Below are positions 46,380 through 59,576 of a stretch of 64,000 nt of DNA, piece by piece. The notes below the pieces were generated by a model that saw nothing but the letters and a program-made list of their open reading frames with translations, did not search any database and was not told where the DNA came from. How positions within the stretch are numbered: the first letter of the stretch is position 1; each line of letters begins with the position of its first letter. This stretch comes from Escarpia spicata (lineage: Eukaryota; Annelida; Polychaeta; Sabellida; Siboglinidae): positions 47,269,052 through 47,333,051 of the forward strand of contig OZ023206.1 of NCBI GenBank assembly GCA_963995525.1, written 5' to 3'. The translations under genes were made by a program, and so were the position numbers.

Positions 46380-48230
46380 TTTATTTTATTTTTTAAATGT
46401 AGTTATGCTTCTTTACAATTGTAATAAAATTCAGCATCTATGAAATTGTATGTCGTAAAACAGTCACAAATGATTTCTAATGATACCATGTGAATTTTTT
46501 TATCAAACAACATTCTTTTGAAGCAAGCCACATGTTAGATGCATTATTAGCGGCCTAAATGAGAATGATAAAACATTGTACTACTGACACACATAATAAA
46601 TAGACTGCGAATAAAAAATGGCAACTGGAATTAAAAAAAACAATTAAATGTGATAAAATGAATTTCAATTTATGCAGCCCTGTGGCTATGCAAATCATTT
46701 GCAATGTGAATATGAATATATCATGTGCTTTATAATTCTCTATCAAAAGTCACAGACAAGTGAAGTGTAAAGTGCTCTAATAACATCATAGTCGAGCAGC
46801 AGATGTTCATGTGTGTAAACTGCTTTTCTGAGATATTGCTAGCCGGCATTCAACTATTGTACTGTTTTTATTTAAATATTGTGAATTTGTGCATGGATAT
46901 GCATGAACTGGCATGCACCCAGTTTTCATATGGGGTAATGTTCTCGAGATACTGAAGTAGCTTGCCTAGCTGTATATGAATGTTAGTTACATAATTAATT
47001 GTTAACACCTCACAACAAGAAAAGAACGTAACAAACAGTTAATGCTATAAATTCAATCCAATCACTTTATTCTGGAATATTATAAGAGATATACAAGATT
47101 ATAATGACTAAAATCTCCATCAGGGATGCCATATAGTGGAGACGTGTATTGTCAGTGCATATTGCATTACTTGACTAAGTTATACATATGATTCCTAATC
47201 AACACTTTGCAAACGGTACAAACCTGACACTGCAAGTTCCATGTTTATAACAAGCACAATAAAACAATGAGTACTATAGACCCCATATAAACTCATGACA
47301 CATTCATGTTGGTGAATGTTATGACAAATAGTGTGGCAAAATGAAACCTTCATTTAAACCATATTTCACTTGTGTAACAATGCCATCAGATTAAAAATGA
47401 ACAATCAATAATAAGCTGGGTTAAATTATTAATCGTATTCATATGAAAATTCTAGACTAGATAAACATCACACATTTATTATAATAGCTACCAAAGGTGT
47501 ATCTAGGGAGGTCACTGGATCATGGCTCCCCTTTGGAATTTTCTTGTTTCTTATATAACCCGTTGCCGCATTAATGTTGAGCTTGGAAAATAAGTGGGTG
47601 ATTAAGTGTGGCACCTTTGGCCCCTCTCTGAGGTCCTACATAAACCACTAGTAACAACTAAAGAGATATCACCATATAAATTAATATATATCATATACAA
47701 ACAATCAAACCCACACATACTAATTTAAGTTTTGTTAACATTCAAGTAAGAACATAATATGTGGGAAAACCACGCTGTCATTGTTATACTCTATTAAGAT
47801 AAGTATGTATCATTCTTCCAGTAACGTTCACATACTGATAAGTATATGCAACAATTAAACATCTCATTAGTGAGGTATTCGTTCCTCTAAGTGACACTCA
47901 TTTAAGCAGCTTTACATAATTTACTTTTCAGAGTTTTCTAAGTAATTGTGATTCCTTTTAGAGCTTGAAAACGATGAGTCACATAAGGTATGAACAAGGA
48001 TAAGGATGATTTAATTTTCCCAACAGCATCTTACTTTTACATATATAGTGCACATAACTAATTTACTGATTATACCTTTTTAGAGCGGTATCCTAATCTC
48101 ACATTGTCTTATATTATTTTGCAACATCATCATTACTCTTGAAACGTATGCCAGAAAGTACGCTGACATAATTACATTTGTACAAATACACACACACAGA
48201 TAAGAAAGAGGACAAATTGTACTTCAAAAG
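46380..48230. other. AT-rich intergenic sequence
   Basis: Nothing recognised beyond scattered short A/T runs. Confidence 0.4.
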
Positions 48231-48234
48231 TTGG

Positions 48235-50765
48235 ACCACTGATAGTCGGCTGTGAGATTCCACACGAAGACTTCTGGTGTGGAATCAGTACCCACCTAAT
48301 TGGAGAAAAAAAGAATAACAACTAGAGCCTCAAGCATCAGCTGGAATTAGAGATAAAGTGTTAGTGATAGATAGAAAGTACATGTAGAAAGTAGGAACAC
48401 AGATAGTCAGCTGTGATATTCCACACGAAGACTTTTGGTATGGGCTCAATACCCACCTAATTAAAAAAACAACAACAACTAGAGCCTCAAGAAAAAGGTG
48501 GAATTAGAAAAAAAAAGTGCCAGGGATAGATAGAAAGTACATGTAGAAAGTAGGAACACAGATAGTCAGCTGTGAGATTCTACACGAAAACTTCTGGTGT
48601 GAATCAATACCGACCTAGTTGAAAAAAAGAATAATAACTAGAGCCTCAAGCATGAGCTGGAATTAGAGAAAAAGTGTCAGGGATAGATAGAAAGTAGAGG
48701 TAGAAAGTAGGAACACAGATAATCAGCTGTGAGATTCCACACGAAGACTTCTAGTGTGGAATCAGTACCCATCTAATTGGAAAAAAGAATAAATACTAGA
48801 GCCTCAAGCATGAGCTGGAATTAGAGAAAAAGTGTCAGGGATAGTTAGAAAGTACATGTAGAAAGTAGGAACACCGATAGTCAGCTGTGAGATTCCACAC
48901 GAAAACTTCTGGTTTGAATCAATACCGACCTAGTTGAAAAAAGAATAATTACTAGAGCCTCAAGAACAAGGTGAAATTAGACAAAAGTGCCAGGGATAGA
49001 TAGAAAGTACATGTAGAAAGTAGGAACACAGATAGTCAGCTGTGAGATTCCACACGAAGACTTCTGGTATGGGATCAATACCCACTTAATTGGAGAAAAA
49101 AAATAACAACTAGAGCCTCAAGAACAAGGTGGAATTAGAAAACAAGTGCCAGGGATAGATAGAAAGAACATGCAGAAAGTAGGAACACAGATAGTCAGCT
49201 GTGAGATTCCACACGAAAACTTCTGGTGTGAATCAATACCCTAGTTGAAAAAATAATAATAATAACTAGAGCCTCAAGCATGAGCTGGAATTAGAGGAAA
49301 AGTGTCAGGGATAGATAGAAAGTACATGTAGAAAGTAGGAACACAGATAGTCAGCTGTGAGATTCCACACGAAGACTTCTGGTGTGAATCAATACCCTAG
49401 TTGAAAAAAAAGAATAATAACTAGAGCCTCAAGCATGAGCTGGAATTAGAGGAAAAGTGTCAGGGATAGATAGAAAGTACACGTAGAAAGTAGTAACACA
49501 GATAGTCAGCTGTGAGATTCCACACGAAGACTTCTGGTGTGGGATCAATACCCACCTAATTGGAGAGAAAAAAGAATAACAACTAGAGCCTCAAGCATCA
49601 GCTGGAATTAGAAAAAAAGGGCCAAGGATAGATAGAAAGTACATGTAGAAAGTAGTAACACAGATAATCAGCTGTGAGATTCCACACAGACTTCTGGTGT
49701 GGAATCAATACCCACCTAGTTAAAAAAAATAATAATAACTAGAGCCTCAAGCATGAGCAGGAATTAGAGAAAAAGTGTCAGGGATATATAGAAAGTACAG
49801 GTAGAAAGTAGGAACACAGATAATCAGCTGTGAGATTCCACACGAAGACTTCTGGTGTGGGATCAGTACCCATCTAATTGGAAAAAAGAATAAATACTAG
49901 AGCCTCAAACATGAGCTGGAATTAGAGAAAAAGTGTCAGGGATAGATAGAAAGAACATGTAGAAAGTAAGAACACCGATAGTCAGCTGTGATATTCCACA
50001 CGAAGACTTCTGGTGTGGGATAAATACCCACCTAGTTGAAAAAAAGAATAACAACTAGAGCTTCAAGCATCACTGGAATTAGAGAAAAAGTGTCAGTGAT
50101 AGATAGAAAGTACAAGTAGAAAGTAGGAACACAGATAGTCAGCTGTGAGATTTCACACGAAGACTTCTGGTATGGGATCAATACCCACCTAATTGGAGAA
50201 AAAAATAACAACTAGAGCCTCAAGAACAAGGTGGAATTAGAAAAAAAAAGTGCCAGGGATAGATAGAAACTACATGTAGAAAGTAGGAACACAGATAGTC
50301 AGCTGTGAGATTCCACACGAAAACTTCTGGTGTGAATCAATACCCACATAGTTGAGAAAAAAAATAATAATAACTAGAGCCTCAAGCATGAGCTGGAATT
50401 AGAGGAAAAGTGTCAGGGATAGATAGAAAGTACACGTAGAAAGTAGGAACACAGATAATCAGCTGTGATATTCCACACGAAGACTTCTGGTGTGAATCAA
50501 TACCCACCTAGTTGGAAAAAAGAATAACAACTAGAGCTTCAAGCATCAGCTGGAATTAGAGAAAAAGTGTCAGGGATAGATAAAAAGTACAGGTAGAAAG
50601 TAGGAACACAGATAATCAGCTGGGAGATTCCACACGTAGACTTCTGGTGTGGAATCAGTACCCATCTAATTGTAAAAAAGAATAAATACTAGAGCTTCAA
50701 GCATGAGCTGGAATTAGAGAAAAAGTGTCAGGGTTAGATAAAAAGTATGTGTAGAGAGAAGAAAA
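48235..50765. repeat. Satellite, about 159-bp unit, 16 tandem copies
   Basis: The block GATAGTCAGCTGTGAGATTC starts at about 48,241, 48,402, 48,561, 48,718, 48,877, 49,031, 49,187, 49,346, 49,501, 49,663, 49,817, 49,977, 50,137, 50,296, 50,456 and 50,612. Each unit also carries CACACGAAGACTTCTGGTGT, CTAGAGCCTCAAGCAT and GATAGATAGAAAGTACATG. Units differ by several substitutions and by alternating GGAATCA/GGGATCA forms. No coding frame. It ends about 75 bases from the last exon of the neighbouring gene. Confidence 0.97.
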
Positions 50766-50840
50766 ACAGAGCCTTCGATCAATGTGTGCATTAAAGTCAA
50801 AACCTGCTAGAAGAAGTTTACACAAGTGGAATACAACACA

Positions 50841-52430
50841 TTATTTGGATACCATCTCAAACACGAATTGAGGAGACACCTTTAATTTCATCGAGGTGAA
50901 ATATTTCTTTACATTCCGTTGTTTTGTTTTTCGCCTATTGAATAACTGCATCCTTGTCTTTAAGTAAGCAGACCGATTGTCGAGATTCTTCAAGCATGCT
51001 GGCACAGACGAATCCAAGAATTCCATGATGTCCGTTTTGCCTGAAACAAGAATAAAAAATAAATACTTGGACAATTCTATTGTAAAACTAGCTGAGTTAC
51101 CCAACACTGCAATGTCCTGTTACTGGGTCCTTGAATCTGTTGGAACCTGAATAAATGCCGCACTGTGAGAAAAGGTAGGATTCTTGTGAAAGCTAGGCAT
51201 ATATACATCTAAAGACAGCATATTGGTTGCGTCATGGAATGCAATTTTGAACACCAGCACTACTTGACAGCTGTAGAAGATGGTAGTCAATCAAATGAAT
51301 TTTTCTACCTGCAATACTTCCAGCAACATATTTGTTGATGACATTGTTATTTTTATAATTGCATACACAAACACAGTTCAACATGTGTGTTATTATTGTC
51401 AATTTACGTATACCTTCCCAGAAATGTACGCTTACTTGGTAAACTGCCCTTCGTAGCACTTTCATCTGCAGCACCGTTGAAAAAGGCAGGGAAGCCTTGT
51501 TCAAGCAACGCATTGTCTTTCGCATCCCAATGGACGCTCTTCGCTGAAAGTGATATCATAGCAGAATGTAAACAGGAAAAGTTGTATACACGTTATTAAA
51601 GGGAGACAGTCTTCCCCCTGTGAGCAACAAACCCAAAGCTTGCTTTGAAACTGGATGTTTTGTTTACCTTCCTTGCAAACATCGTTACTAGCTTACTAAA
51701 ACAATATGGGTGGCAGTATACCTTCAACATAGTTCTTATAAACTTAAGAACAGTATATATTTCGTTAATGAAAACCTAAGAACATATTTCCCCCTTTTTA
51801 GGTTAGTTTTTTGATAAGATTATTTTAATTTGCACTTTTTCGTAAATGTAGAGTGGTTGTGTAAACCATTACAAAATCATACGTACCTCTTTTTTGCTGG
51901 GGGCACTTCATCTTCCTCAGTACTGCTGGTGTCAACTGACGCTACAACAGATAGCGAAAGGTAACAAACATAGTTATTGTAACTTTAAGAACATGGAGCA
52001 CTGGTACCTGGAATACAAACAATTGTAATTTACATATAATTAATTTTACAACATTGTAATATAGTACTGGATATTTCAAAACAGCTGTAAATAATATAAT
52101 TTCAATGTCGAAGATAAATACTGTTTTGAATGTACATTTTTTTATATTCATTGTAAAACTTATTTTGATAATTACCAGAATCCAGATGTGGCAACATCCA
52201 GCCCATAACCCGGATCTCATGAATACCAGCTGGACACTGATGATTGTTGCGGTTTACTGCCTCAGCATGTTCCATGTGCTTGTAGAAACACTCCCTGTCG
52301 TCCTTTGACATACACATCGCTGCATATAGAGTCGAGATGCGGTGGCGGTTCCCAGTAGCTGCTAGGGACACCCCAGCCTGACTACACACTGTCTTGACAG
52401 CATGCCACTCAGAGCAGTGGCTCTTGGATG
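50841..52430 (-). CDS. 3' exons of a host gene with a tyrosine-recombinase-derived (RHR...HMxH) domain
   Basis: Four candidate exons on the - strand with splice-like borders: 52,176-52,430, 51,887-51,941, about 51,436-51,536 and 50,841-51,040. Phases are compatible in this order (exon ends at TCTG, AAGAG, CCAA; acceptors TTTTTTTTAG, TGTTGTAG, and TTCTTGTTTCAG for the last). The third acceptor is weaker: the stronger TTTCAG at 51,544 would shift the frame. Exon 1 encodes AGVSLAATGNRHRISTLYAA and YKHMEHAEAVNRNNHQ, resembling the HxxR...GH...Y end of Crypton-like tyrosine recombinases in invertebrate host-type proteins, but the GH is EH and the catalytic tyrosine position is His, so it should not recombine. 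A short acidic linker (SVDTSSTEEDEVPPAKK) and a C-terminal helical domain (VHWDAKDNALLEQGFPAFF, then IMEFLDSSVPACLKNLDNRS) follow. Upstream exons are not found before the palindrome at 52,795. Confidence 0.55.
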
Positions 52431-53049
52431 CTAAAAAAAAATAGTACATGTACAACTGGATAATGCAAACAAATGGGAAAGGAAGGTACATGATTTAAAA
52501 AAAATTGTAAACCAAACTAATAAGCTATATGATGTACTATGATAATTTAGATAATATGTAAGGTTATGGGAAACTCCCATTAAGAATATAATGTTGCTAG
52601 CACGGGAGCCATCCCTTAAAAACATTCCACTTTCTCCCCCTCTCATCTTTTTTCACTACACATACAGTGATACTTAAGAACTTACCTTTTATTTAAGTTG
52701 ATTATCATGATCAGTTTCACCAAGTCATTGGAAAATCATGAACAGCATGGTTTTTGTTTTGATGAAAGAATATATACATAAACTATATGACTACGGATGA
52801 CACATCACATGAGAGTACGGACGAGACGAGACGAGACTATGACCGAGATATGTCACGAGACGACGGATGACACATCACACGAGACTACGGATGACACATC
52901 ACATGAGAGTACGGACGAGACGAGACTATGACCGAGATAGGTCACGAGACTACGGATGACACATCACACGAGACTAGTTGCGCAAACGAAACACTAATAG
53001 ACGGGTTATCGCGTCAAATCCCTCCTTTTTCAGGCAAATAGACGGGTTA

Positions 53050-53430
53050 TTGTGTGAGATCCCCTCAAAAGGAAGCAAAGCAAAGCAAATAGATGGGTGA
53101 GATCCCTCAAAAGGAAGCAAAGCAAAGCAAATAGACGGGTGAGATTCCTCAAAAGGAAGCAAAGCAAAGCAAATAGACGGGTGAGATCCCTCAAAAGGAA
53201 GCAAAGCAAAGCAAATAGATGGGTGAGATCCCTCAAAAGGAAGCAAAGCAAAGCAAATAGATGGGTGAGATCCCTCAAAAGGAAGCAAAGCAAAGCAAAT
53301 AGACGGGTGAGATCCCTCAAAAGGAAGCAAAGCAAAGCAAATAGACGGGTGAGATCCCTCAAAAGGAAGCAAAGCAAAGCAAATAGATGGGTGAGATCCC
53401 TCAAAAGGAAGCAAAGCAAAGCAAATAGAC
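53050..53430 (+). repeat. 42-bp repeat block, nine units (left arm)
   Basis: Unit with GATCCCTCAAAAGGAAGCAA, AGCAAAGCAAATAGACGGGTG. Nine copies here against four in the right arm (57,596-57,765), showing unequal expansion after the arms formed. Confidence 0.93.
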
Positions 53431-53566
53431 GTGTTATCGCATCAATTCCTTTCCTTTTCAGGAAAATAGACGTGTTATCGCGTCAATTCCTTTCCTTTTC
53501 AGGAAAATAGACGTGTTATCACGTCAAATCCCTCTGTTTTCAGGAAAATATACGTGTTATCACTTA

Positions 53567-54250
53567 GGGTTAACCGTTAGTGCTGATATGAAGATTTCAG
53601 AGCAGTGCGGAATTGCAGCTTCAAAGGGAAATCAAATCCTTGGATTAATTAGGCGAAACATAACGTATAAGGAAAAAGAGCTAATAATACCGCTGTACAA
53701 AACAATAGTTAGGCCTCATTTAGAATATTGTATTCAAGCGTGGAGGCCATATCGCAGGAAGGACATAGATATGCTAGAAAGAGTGCAGAGGAGAGCAACT
53801 AAAATGATACCAAATCTGAGGGATCTTAGTTATGAAATACGCCTAAAAAAATGCGGTTTAACAACACTAGAGACCAGGAGATTAAGAGGAGATCAGATAG
53901 AAGTGTTTAAAATATTGAAGGGTTATGAAAATATTGATAGAAATATGTTTTTCTCAGTTAAGAAAGATAGAAGGACTAGAGGACATGATCTTGCATTAGC
54001 AAAGGAGCAGAGTAGATTGGATATAAGAAAGTTTTCATTTTCACAAAGGACTGTAAATGAATGGAACAGATTACCTGCTGATTGTGTGGGTGCTAGTAGC
54101 GTGAATATGTTTAAAAATAAAATCGACACATACCTCAGACGGGCGGGATACACATAAATAAAAATGTCGGACTCTCGATAAGCCAAGGGCTTCCTTGTCC
54201 ACCTGCTACCTAGAGTTAATTCTCTGGGTGGCAATCTTGTTAAATCTTTC
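53567..54250 (+). mobile_element. CR1/L2-like LINE fragment (end of reverse transcriptase), inserted in the left arm only
   Basis: An open frame to 54,157 encodes the C-terminal part of a CR1-superfamily LINE protein: SADMKISEQCGIAASKGNQI, RPHLEYCIQAWRPYRRKDID, LERVQRRATKMIP, then TVNEWNRLPADCV and a short tail. The 5' part (endonuclease and catalytic FADD) is missing, as in 5'-truncated copies. The corresponding place in the right arm (about 57,490-57,510) has iteron sequence without the LINE. Confidence 0.8.
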
Positions 54251-55440
54251 AGGCAATTCGACGAGTTATCGCGTGACATCTCTACCAAACACGAGACAAG
54301 AGACGAGACTATGACCGAGATGTGTCACGAGACTTTGGATGACACGAGACAAGAGACGAGACTATGACCGAGATGTGTCATGAGACTTCGGATGATACGA
54401 GACAACAGACGAGGCTATGACCGATATGTGTCACGAGACTTCGGATGACACATCACACCGATGTCACATCACACGAGAGTACGGATGACACATCACGCGT
54501 TATGTCACAAGATTACGGATAACACATCACACGAGAGTACCGACGAGACAAGAGCCGAGACTATCCCCAAGATGTGTCACTAGACTTCGAATAGCACATC
54601 ACACGAGACTACGGATGTCACATCACACGAGATTACGGATGATACATCATGCGTTATGTCACAAGATTACGGATGACACATCACACGTTATGTCACGAGA
54701 CTACCGATGTCACATCACACGAGAGTACGGATGACACATCACGCGTTATGTCACAAGATTACGGATGACACATCACACGAGAGTACCGACGAGACAAGAG
54801 CCGAGACTATCCCCAAGATGTGTCACGAAACTTCGAATGACACATCACACGAGACTACGGATGTCACATCACACGAGATTACGGATGATACATCACGCGT
54901 GATGTCACAAGATTACGGATGACACATCACCCGTTATGTCACAAGATTACGGATGACACATCACACGTTATGTCACGAGACTACCGATATCACGTCACAC
55001 AAGAGTACGGATGACACATCACGCGTTATGTCACAAGATTACGGATGACACATCACACGAGAGTACGGATGACACAAGAGACGGGACTATGACAGAGATA
55101 TGTCACGAGACTACGGGTATCACATCACACGAGAGTACGGACGAGACAAAAGACGGGACTATGACCGATATATGTCACGAGACTACGGATGTCACATCAC
55201 ACGAGAGTACGGACGAGACAAGAGACGGGACTATGACCGAGATATGTCACGAGACTACGGATGTCACATCACACGAGAGTACGGACGAGACAAGAGACGG
55301 GACTATGACCGAGATATGTCACGAGACTATGACCGAGATGTGTCACGAGACTTCGGATGGCACGAGACAAGAGACGAGACTATTACCGAGACGTGTCACG
55401 AGACTTCGGATGACACATCACACGAGAGTACCGAGACGAA

Positions 55441-55532
55441 GAGAAAAAAGTTGGGGTTAACCTCGCGAAAATTTAAACAACCACCAAAGTGGTTGTATAC
55501 ATTTTCGCGAGGTTAACCCCAACTTTTTTCTC
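55441..55532. repeat. Perfect nested hairpin (32-bp arms) at the palindrome centre, composite copy 2
   Basis: Arms 55,441-55,472 and 55,501-55,532 are exact inverted copies containing AAGTTGGGGTTAACCTCGCG. The 28-base spacer has an inner inverted repeat (ACAACCACC/GGTGGTTGT-type). The outer arm is shared with 28,966-29,048; the spacer is not. Confidence 0.92.
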
Positions 55533-55689
55533 TTGATAACATAATTATATATTTTTTACCCGCTAGATGGAGCCATCGTGTGACGTAGTACTCCGATTAT
55601 CCATTAGGGACGCTACGCCGGAAGCGATGTCATACCGGAAGTCACTTGACTGTCATGGCGGCCTCTACTAGGGGCGCTACGTCTCGGTC
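55533..55689 (-). repeat. Central module of composite element copy 2
   Basis: Inverted relative to 28,800-28,960: CCGCTAGATGG, ACGCTACGCCGGAAGCG, ATACCGGAAGTCA and TGTCATGGCGGCCTCTACTA. It contains a CTCF-like ACTAGGGGCGCTAC near 55,666. Confidence 0.8.
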
Positions 55690-58600
55690 ATAGTCTCGTC
55701 TCTTGTCTCGTACCATCCGAAGTCTCGTGACACCTCTCGGTGTGATGTGTCATCCATAGACTCGTGTGATGTGACATCCGTAGTCTCGTGTAATGTGTCA
55801 TCCGTAGTCTCACGGTATCTCTTGTCTCGTCGGTACTCTCGTGTGATGTGTCATCCGAAGTCTCGTGACACGTCTCGGTCATAGTCTCGTTTCTTGTCTC
55901 GTGCCATCCGAAGTCTCGTGACACATCTCGGTCATAGTCTCGTGACATATCTCGGTCATAGTCCCGTCTCTTGTCTCGTCCGTACTCTCGTGTGATGTGA
56001 CATACGTAGTCTCGTGACATATCTCTGTCATAGTCCCGTCTGTTGTCTCGTCCGTACTCTCGTGTGATGTGACATCCGTAGTCTCGTGACATATCTCGGT
56101 CATAGTCCCGTCTTTTGTCTCGTCCGTACTCTCGTGTGATGTGATATCCGTAGTCTCGTGACATATCTCGGTCATAGTCCCGTCTATTGTGTCATCCGTA
56201 CTCTCGTGTGATGTGTCATCCGTAATCTTGTGACAAAACGCGTGATGTGTCATCCGTACTCTTGTGTGATGTGACATTGGTAGTCTCGTGACATAACGTG
56301 TGATGTGTCATCCGTAATCTTGTGACATAACGGGTGATGTGTCATCCGTAATCTCGTGTGATGTGTGTCATCCGTAATCTTGTGACATAACGCGTGATGT
56401 GTCATCCGTACTCTTGTATGATGTGACATCGGTAGTCTCGTGACATAACGTGTGATGTGTCATCCGTAATCTTGTGACATAACGGGTGATGTGTCATCCG
56501 TAATCTTGTGACATCACGCGTGATGTATCATCCGTAATCTCGTGTGATGTGACATCCGTAGTCTCGTGTGATGTGTCATTCGAAGTCTCGTGACACATCT
56601 TGGGGATAGTCTCGGCTCTTGTCTCGTCGGTACTCTCGTGTGATGTGTCATCCGTAATCTTGTGACATAACGCGTGATGTGTCATCTGTACTCTCGTGTG
56701 ATGTGACATCGGTAGTCTCGTGACATAACGTGTGATGTGTCATCCGTGATCTTGTGACATAACGTGTGATGTGTCATCCGTAATCTTGTGACATAACGCG
56801 TGATGTATCATCCGTAATCTCGTGTGATGTGACATCCGTAGTCTCGTGTGATGAGTCATTCGAAGTCTCGTGACACATCTTGGGGATAGTCTCGGCTCTT
56901 GTCTCGTCGGTACTCTCGAGTGATGTGTCATCCGTAATCTTGTGAAATAACGCGTGATGTGTTATCCGTACTCTCGTGTGATGTGACATCGGTAGTCTCG
57001 TGACATAACGTGTGATGTGTCATCCGTAATCTTGTGACATAACGGGTGATGTGTCATCCGTAATCTTGTGACATAAAGCGTGATGTGTCATCCGTAATCT
57101 CGTATGATGTGACATCCGTAGTCTCGTGTGATGTGTCATTCGAAGTCTCGTGACACATCTTGAGGATAGTCTCGGTTCTTGTCTCGTCGGTACTCTCGTG
57201 TGATGTGTCATCCGTAATCTTGTGACATAACGCGTGATGTGTCATCCGTAATCTTGTGTGATGTGACATCGGTGTGATGTGTCATCCGAAGTCTCGTGAC
57301 ACATATCGGTCATAGCCTCGTCTCTTGTCTCGTATCATCCGAAGTCTCATGACACATCTCGGTCATAATCTCGTCTCTTGTCTCGTGTCATCCGAAGTCT
57401 CCTGACACATCTCGGTCATAGTCTCGTCTCTTGTCTCCTGTTTGGTAGAGATGTCACGCGATAACTCGTCGAATTGCATGAAAGCAGTGAGATGTCATAT
57501 GATAACACGTCTATTTTCCTGAAAACAGAGGGATTTGACGCGATAACACGTCTATTTTCCTGAAAAGGAAAGGAATTGATGCGATAACACGTCTATTTGC
57601 TTTGCTTTGCTTCCTTTTGAGGGATCTCACCCATCTATTTGCTTTGCTTTGCTTCCTTTTGAGGGATCTCACCCGTCTATTTGCTTTGCTTTGCTTCCTT
57701 TTGAGGGATCTCACCCGTCTATTTGCTTTGCTTTGCTTCCTTTTGAGGGGATCTCACGCAATAACCCGTCTATTTGCCTGAAAAAGGAGGGATTAGACTC
57801 GATAACCCGTCTATTAGTGTTTCGTTTGCGCAACTAGTCTCGTGTGATGTGTCATCCGTAGTCTCGTGACATATCTCGGTCATAGTCTCGTCTAGTCCGT
57901 ACTCTCATGTGATGTGTCATCCGTAGTCTCGTGTGATGTGTCATCCGTAGTCTCGTGACATATCTCGGTCATAGTCTCGTCTCGTCCGTACTCTCGTGTG
58001 ATGTGTCATCCGAAGTCTCGTGACACGTCTCGGTCATAGTCTCGTCTCTTGTCTCGTGCCATCCGAAGTCTCGTGACACGTCTCGGTCATAGTCTCGTCT
58101 CTTGTCTCGTGTCATCCGAAGTCTCGTGACACATCTCGGTCATAGTCTCGTCTCTTGTCTCGTGTCATCCGAAGTCTCGTGACACATCTCGGACATAGTC
58201 TCGTCTCTTGTCTCGTGTCATCCGAAGTCTCGTGACACATCTCGGTCATAGTCTCGTGACATATCTCGGTCATAGTCCCGTCTCTTGTCTCGTCCGTACT
58301 CTCGTGTGATGTGACATCCGTAGTGTCGTGACATATCTCGGTCATAGTCCCGTCTCTTGTCTCGTCCGTACTCTCGTGTGATGTGACATCTGTAGTCTCG
58401 TGACATATCACGGTCATAGTCCCGTCTCTTGTCTCGTCCGTACTCTCGTGTGATGTGACATCCGTACTCTCGTGACATATATCGGTCATAGTCCCGTCTC
58501 TTGTCTCGTCCGTACTCTCGTGTGATGTGACATCCGTAGTCTCGTGACATATCTCGGTCATAGTCCCGTCTCTTGTCTCGTCCGTACTCCCGTGTGATGA

Positions 58601-58855
58601 GTCATCCGTAGTCTCATGACATATCTCGGTCATAGTCTCGTCTCTTGTCTCGTCCGTACTCTCGTGTGATGTGGTATCCGTAGTCTCGTGTGATGTGGCA
58701 TCCGTAGTCTCGTGACACATCTCGGTCGTAATCTCGTCTCTTGTCTCGTGTCATCCGAAGTCTCGTGACACATCTCGGTCATAGTCTCGTCTCTTGTCTC
58801 GGGTCATCCGATGTCTCGTGACACATCTCGGTCGTAGTCTCGTCTCTTGCTGTAT
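55690..58855 (-). repeat. Right arm of the giant palindrome (composite element copy 2)
   Basis: Inverted counterpart of the left arm: satellite (55,690-57,440), iterons (57,440-57,600), four 42-bp units (57,596-57,765), iteron and cap ATTAGTGTTTCGTTTGCGCA, then satellite to 58,855. The satellite stretches differ in length from those in the left arm. Confidence 0.9.
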
Positions 58856-59576
58856 CTATGTATATCTCTATGTATGTATGTATGAATCTATGAGTTCATT
58901 TTCGATTACCCATGCCAGGTTATTTGTTTTATGACAGAAGTCGGTTTCAAAGGTTTTAACGAAGAAGCACGAATTTAAATACTATAGTCCGAAAAAAGAT
59001 AAAAACGTTCTAATGGACATTTGTACACTTGACCCTTAATACGGTAAACTATATAGATACTGGTACATCTTATCTGGGAGGTTATTATGTGTCTGTACTG
59101 TTCTAACATAACGCTTCACTTTCCTCGAACAATGAAGATAGCGAGGACTGCGCTGTCTTTTTATTGATATAGGCTCTTTGGTATCAAGACGATCGAGTCG
59201 ACATTGTGCATCACTCATAGCGTGTTTATTTATTTAATAATAATGTTGAACGCAATTGCACCAGCATGATAAAATGGTGAAACAGTATTGTTGGTCTCTA
59301 GGCACAGATGAGACATACATGTAGATGAGGCTTGAACAGGTAATACCCCTTCAAAACAGTTTACAAACAGGATACCCACTGTGACCGTTGGTAAGTACTG
59401 TCAAATACTGTTACACGACAAACAGTTTGAACAAAATATTACACAGATAGCTGGTACTTTGAATGTTTTAGCTGACAAGTTCGTATAATTTCCTATGCCT
59501 TATTAACACGGGACAAATACACGGATGTTTTTTCAACACAGAACCTTGAGGCTTGATTTATACCAGTTTATACCGG

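Larger units (their letters stand above)
52795..55440 (+). repeat. Left arm of the giant palindrome (composite element copy 2)
   Basis: In order: GAGAC-type satellite (52,795-52,975), cap ACGAAACACTAATAGACGGG, iterons, a 42-bp repeat block, more iterons, a CR1-like LINE fragment, then 1.1 kb of satellite with the words ACGAGACTACGGATGACACA and GAGACAAGAGACGAGACTAT. The right arm (55,690-58,855) holds the same blocks inverted and in reverse order. Frames through the satellite stay open because the units lack stops, and are not genes. Confidence 0.9.

Noticed and set aside
48235..50765. CRISPR-like array of repeats
   Set aside because: Unit is about 159 bp with no unique spacers, in a eukaryotic setting; it is a satellite.
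54707..58720. Open frames with MSRDYG/HETTDVTSHES repeats on both strands
   Set aside because: They follow the GAGAC satellite; open on both strands and in two frames at once, as expected of stop-free tandem repeats.
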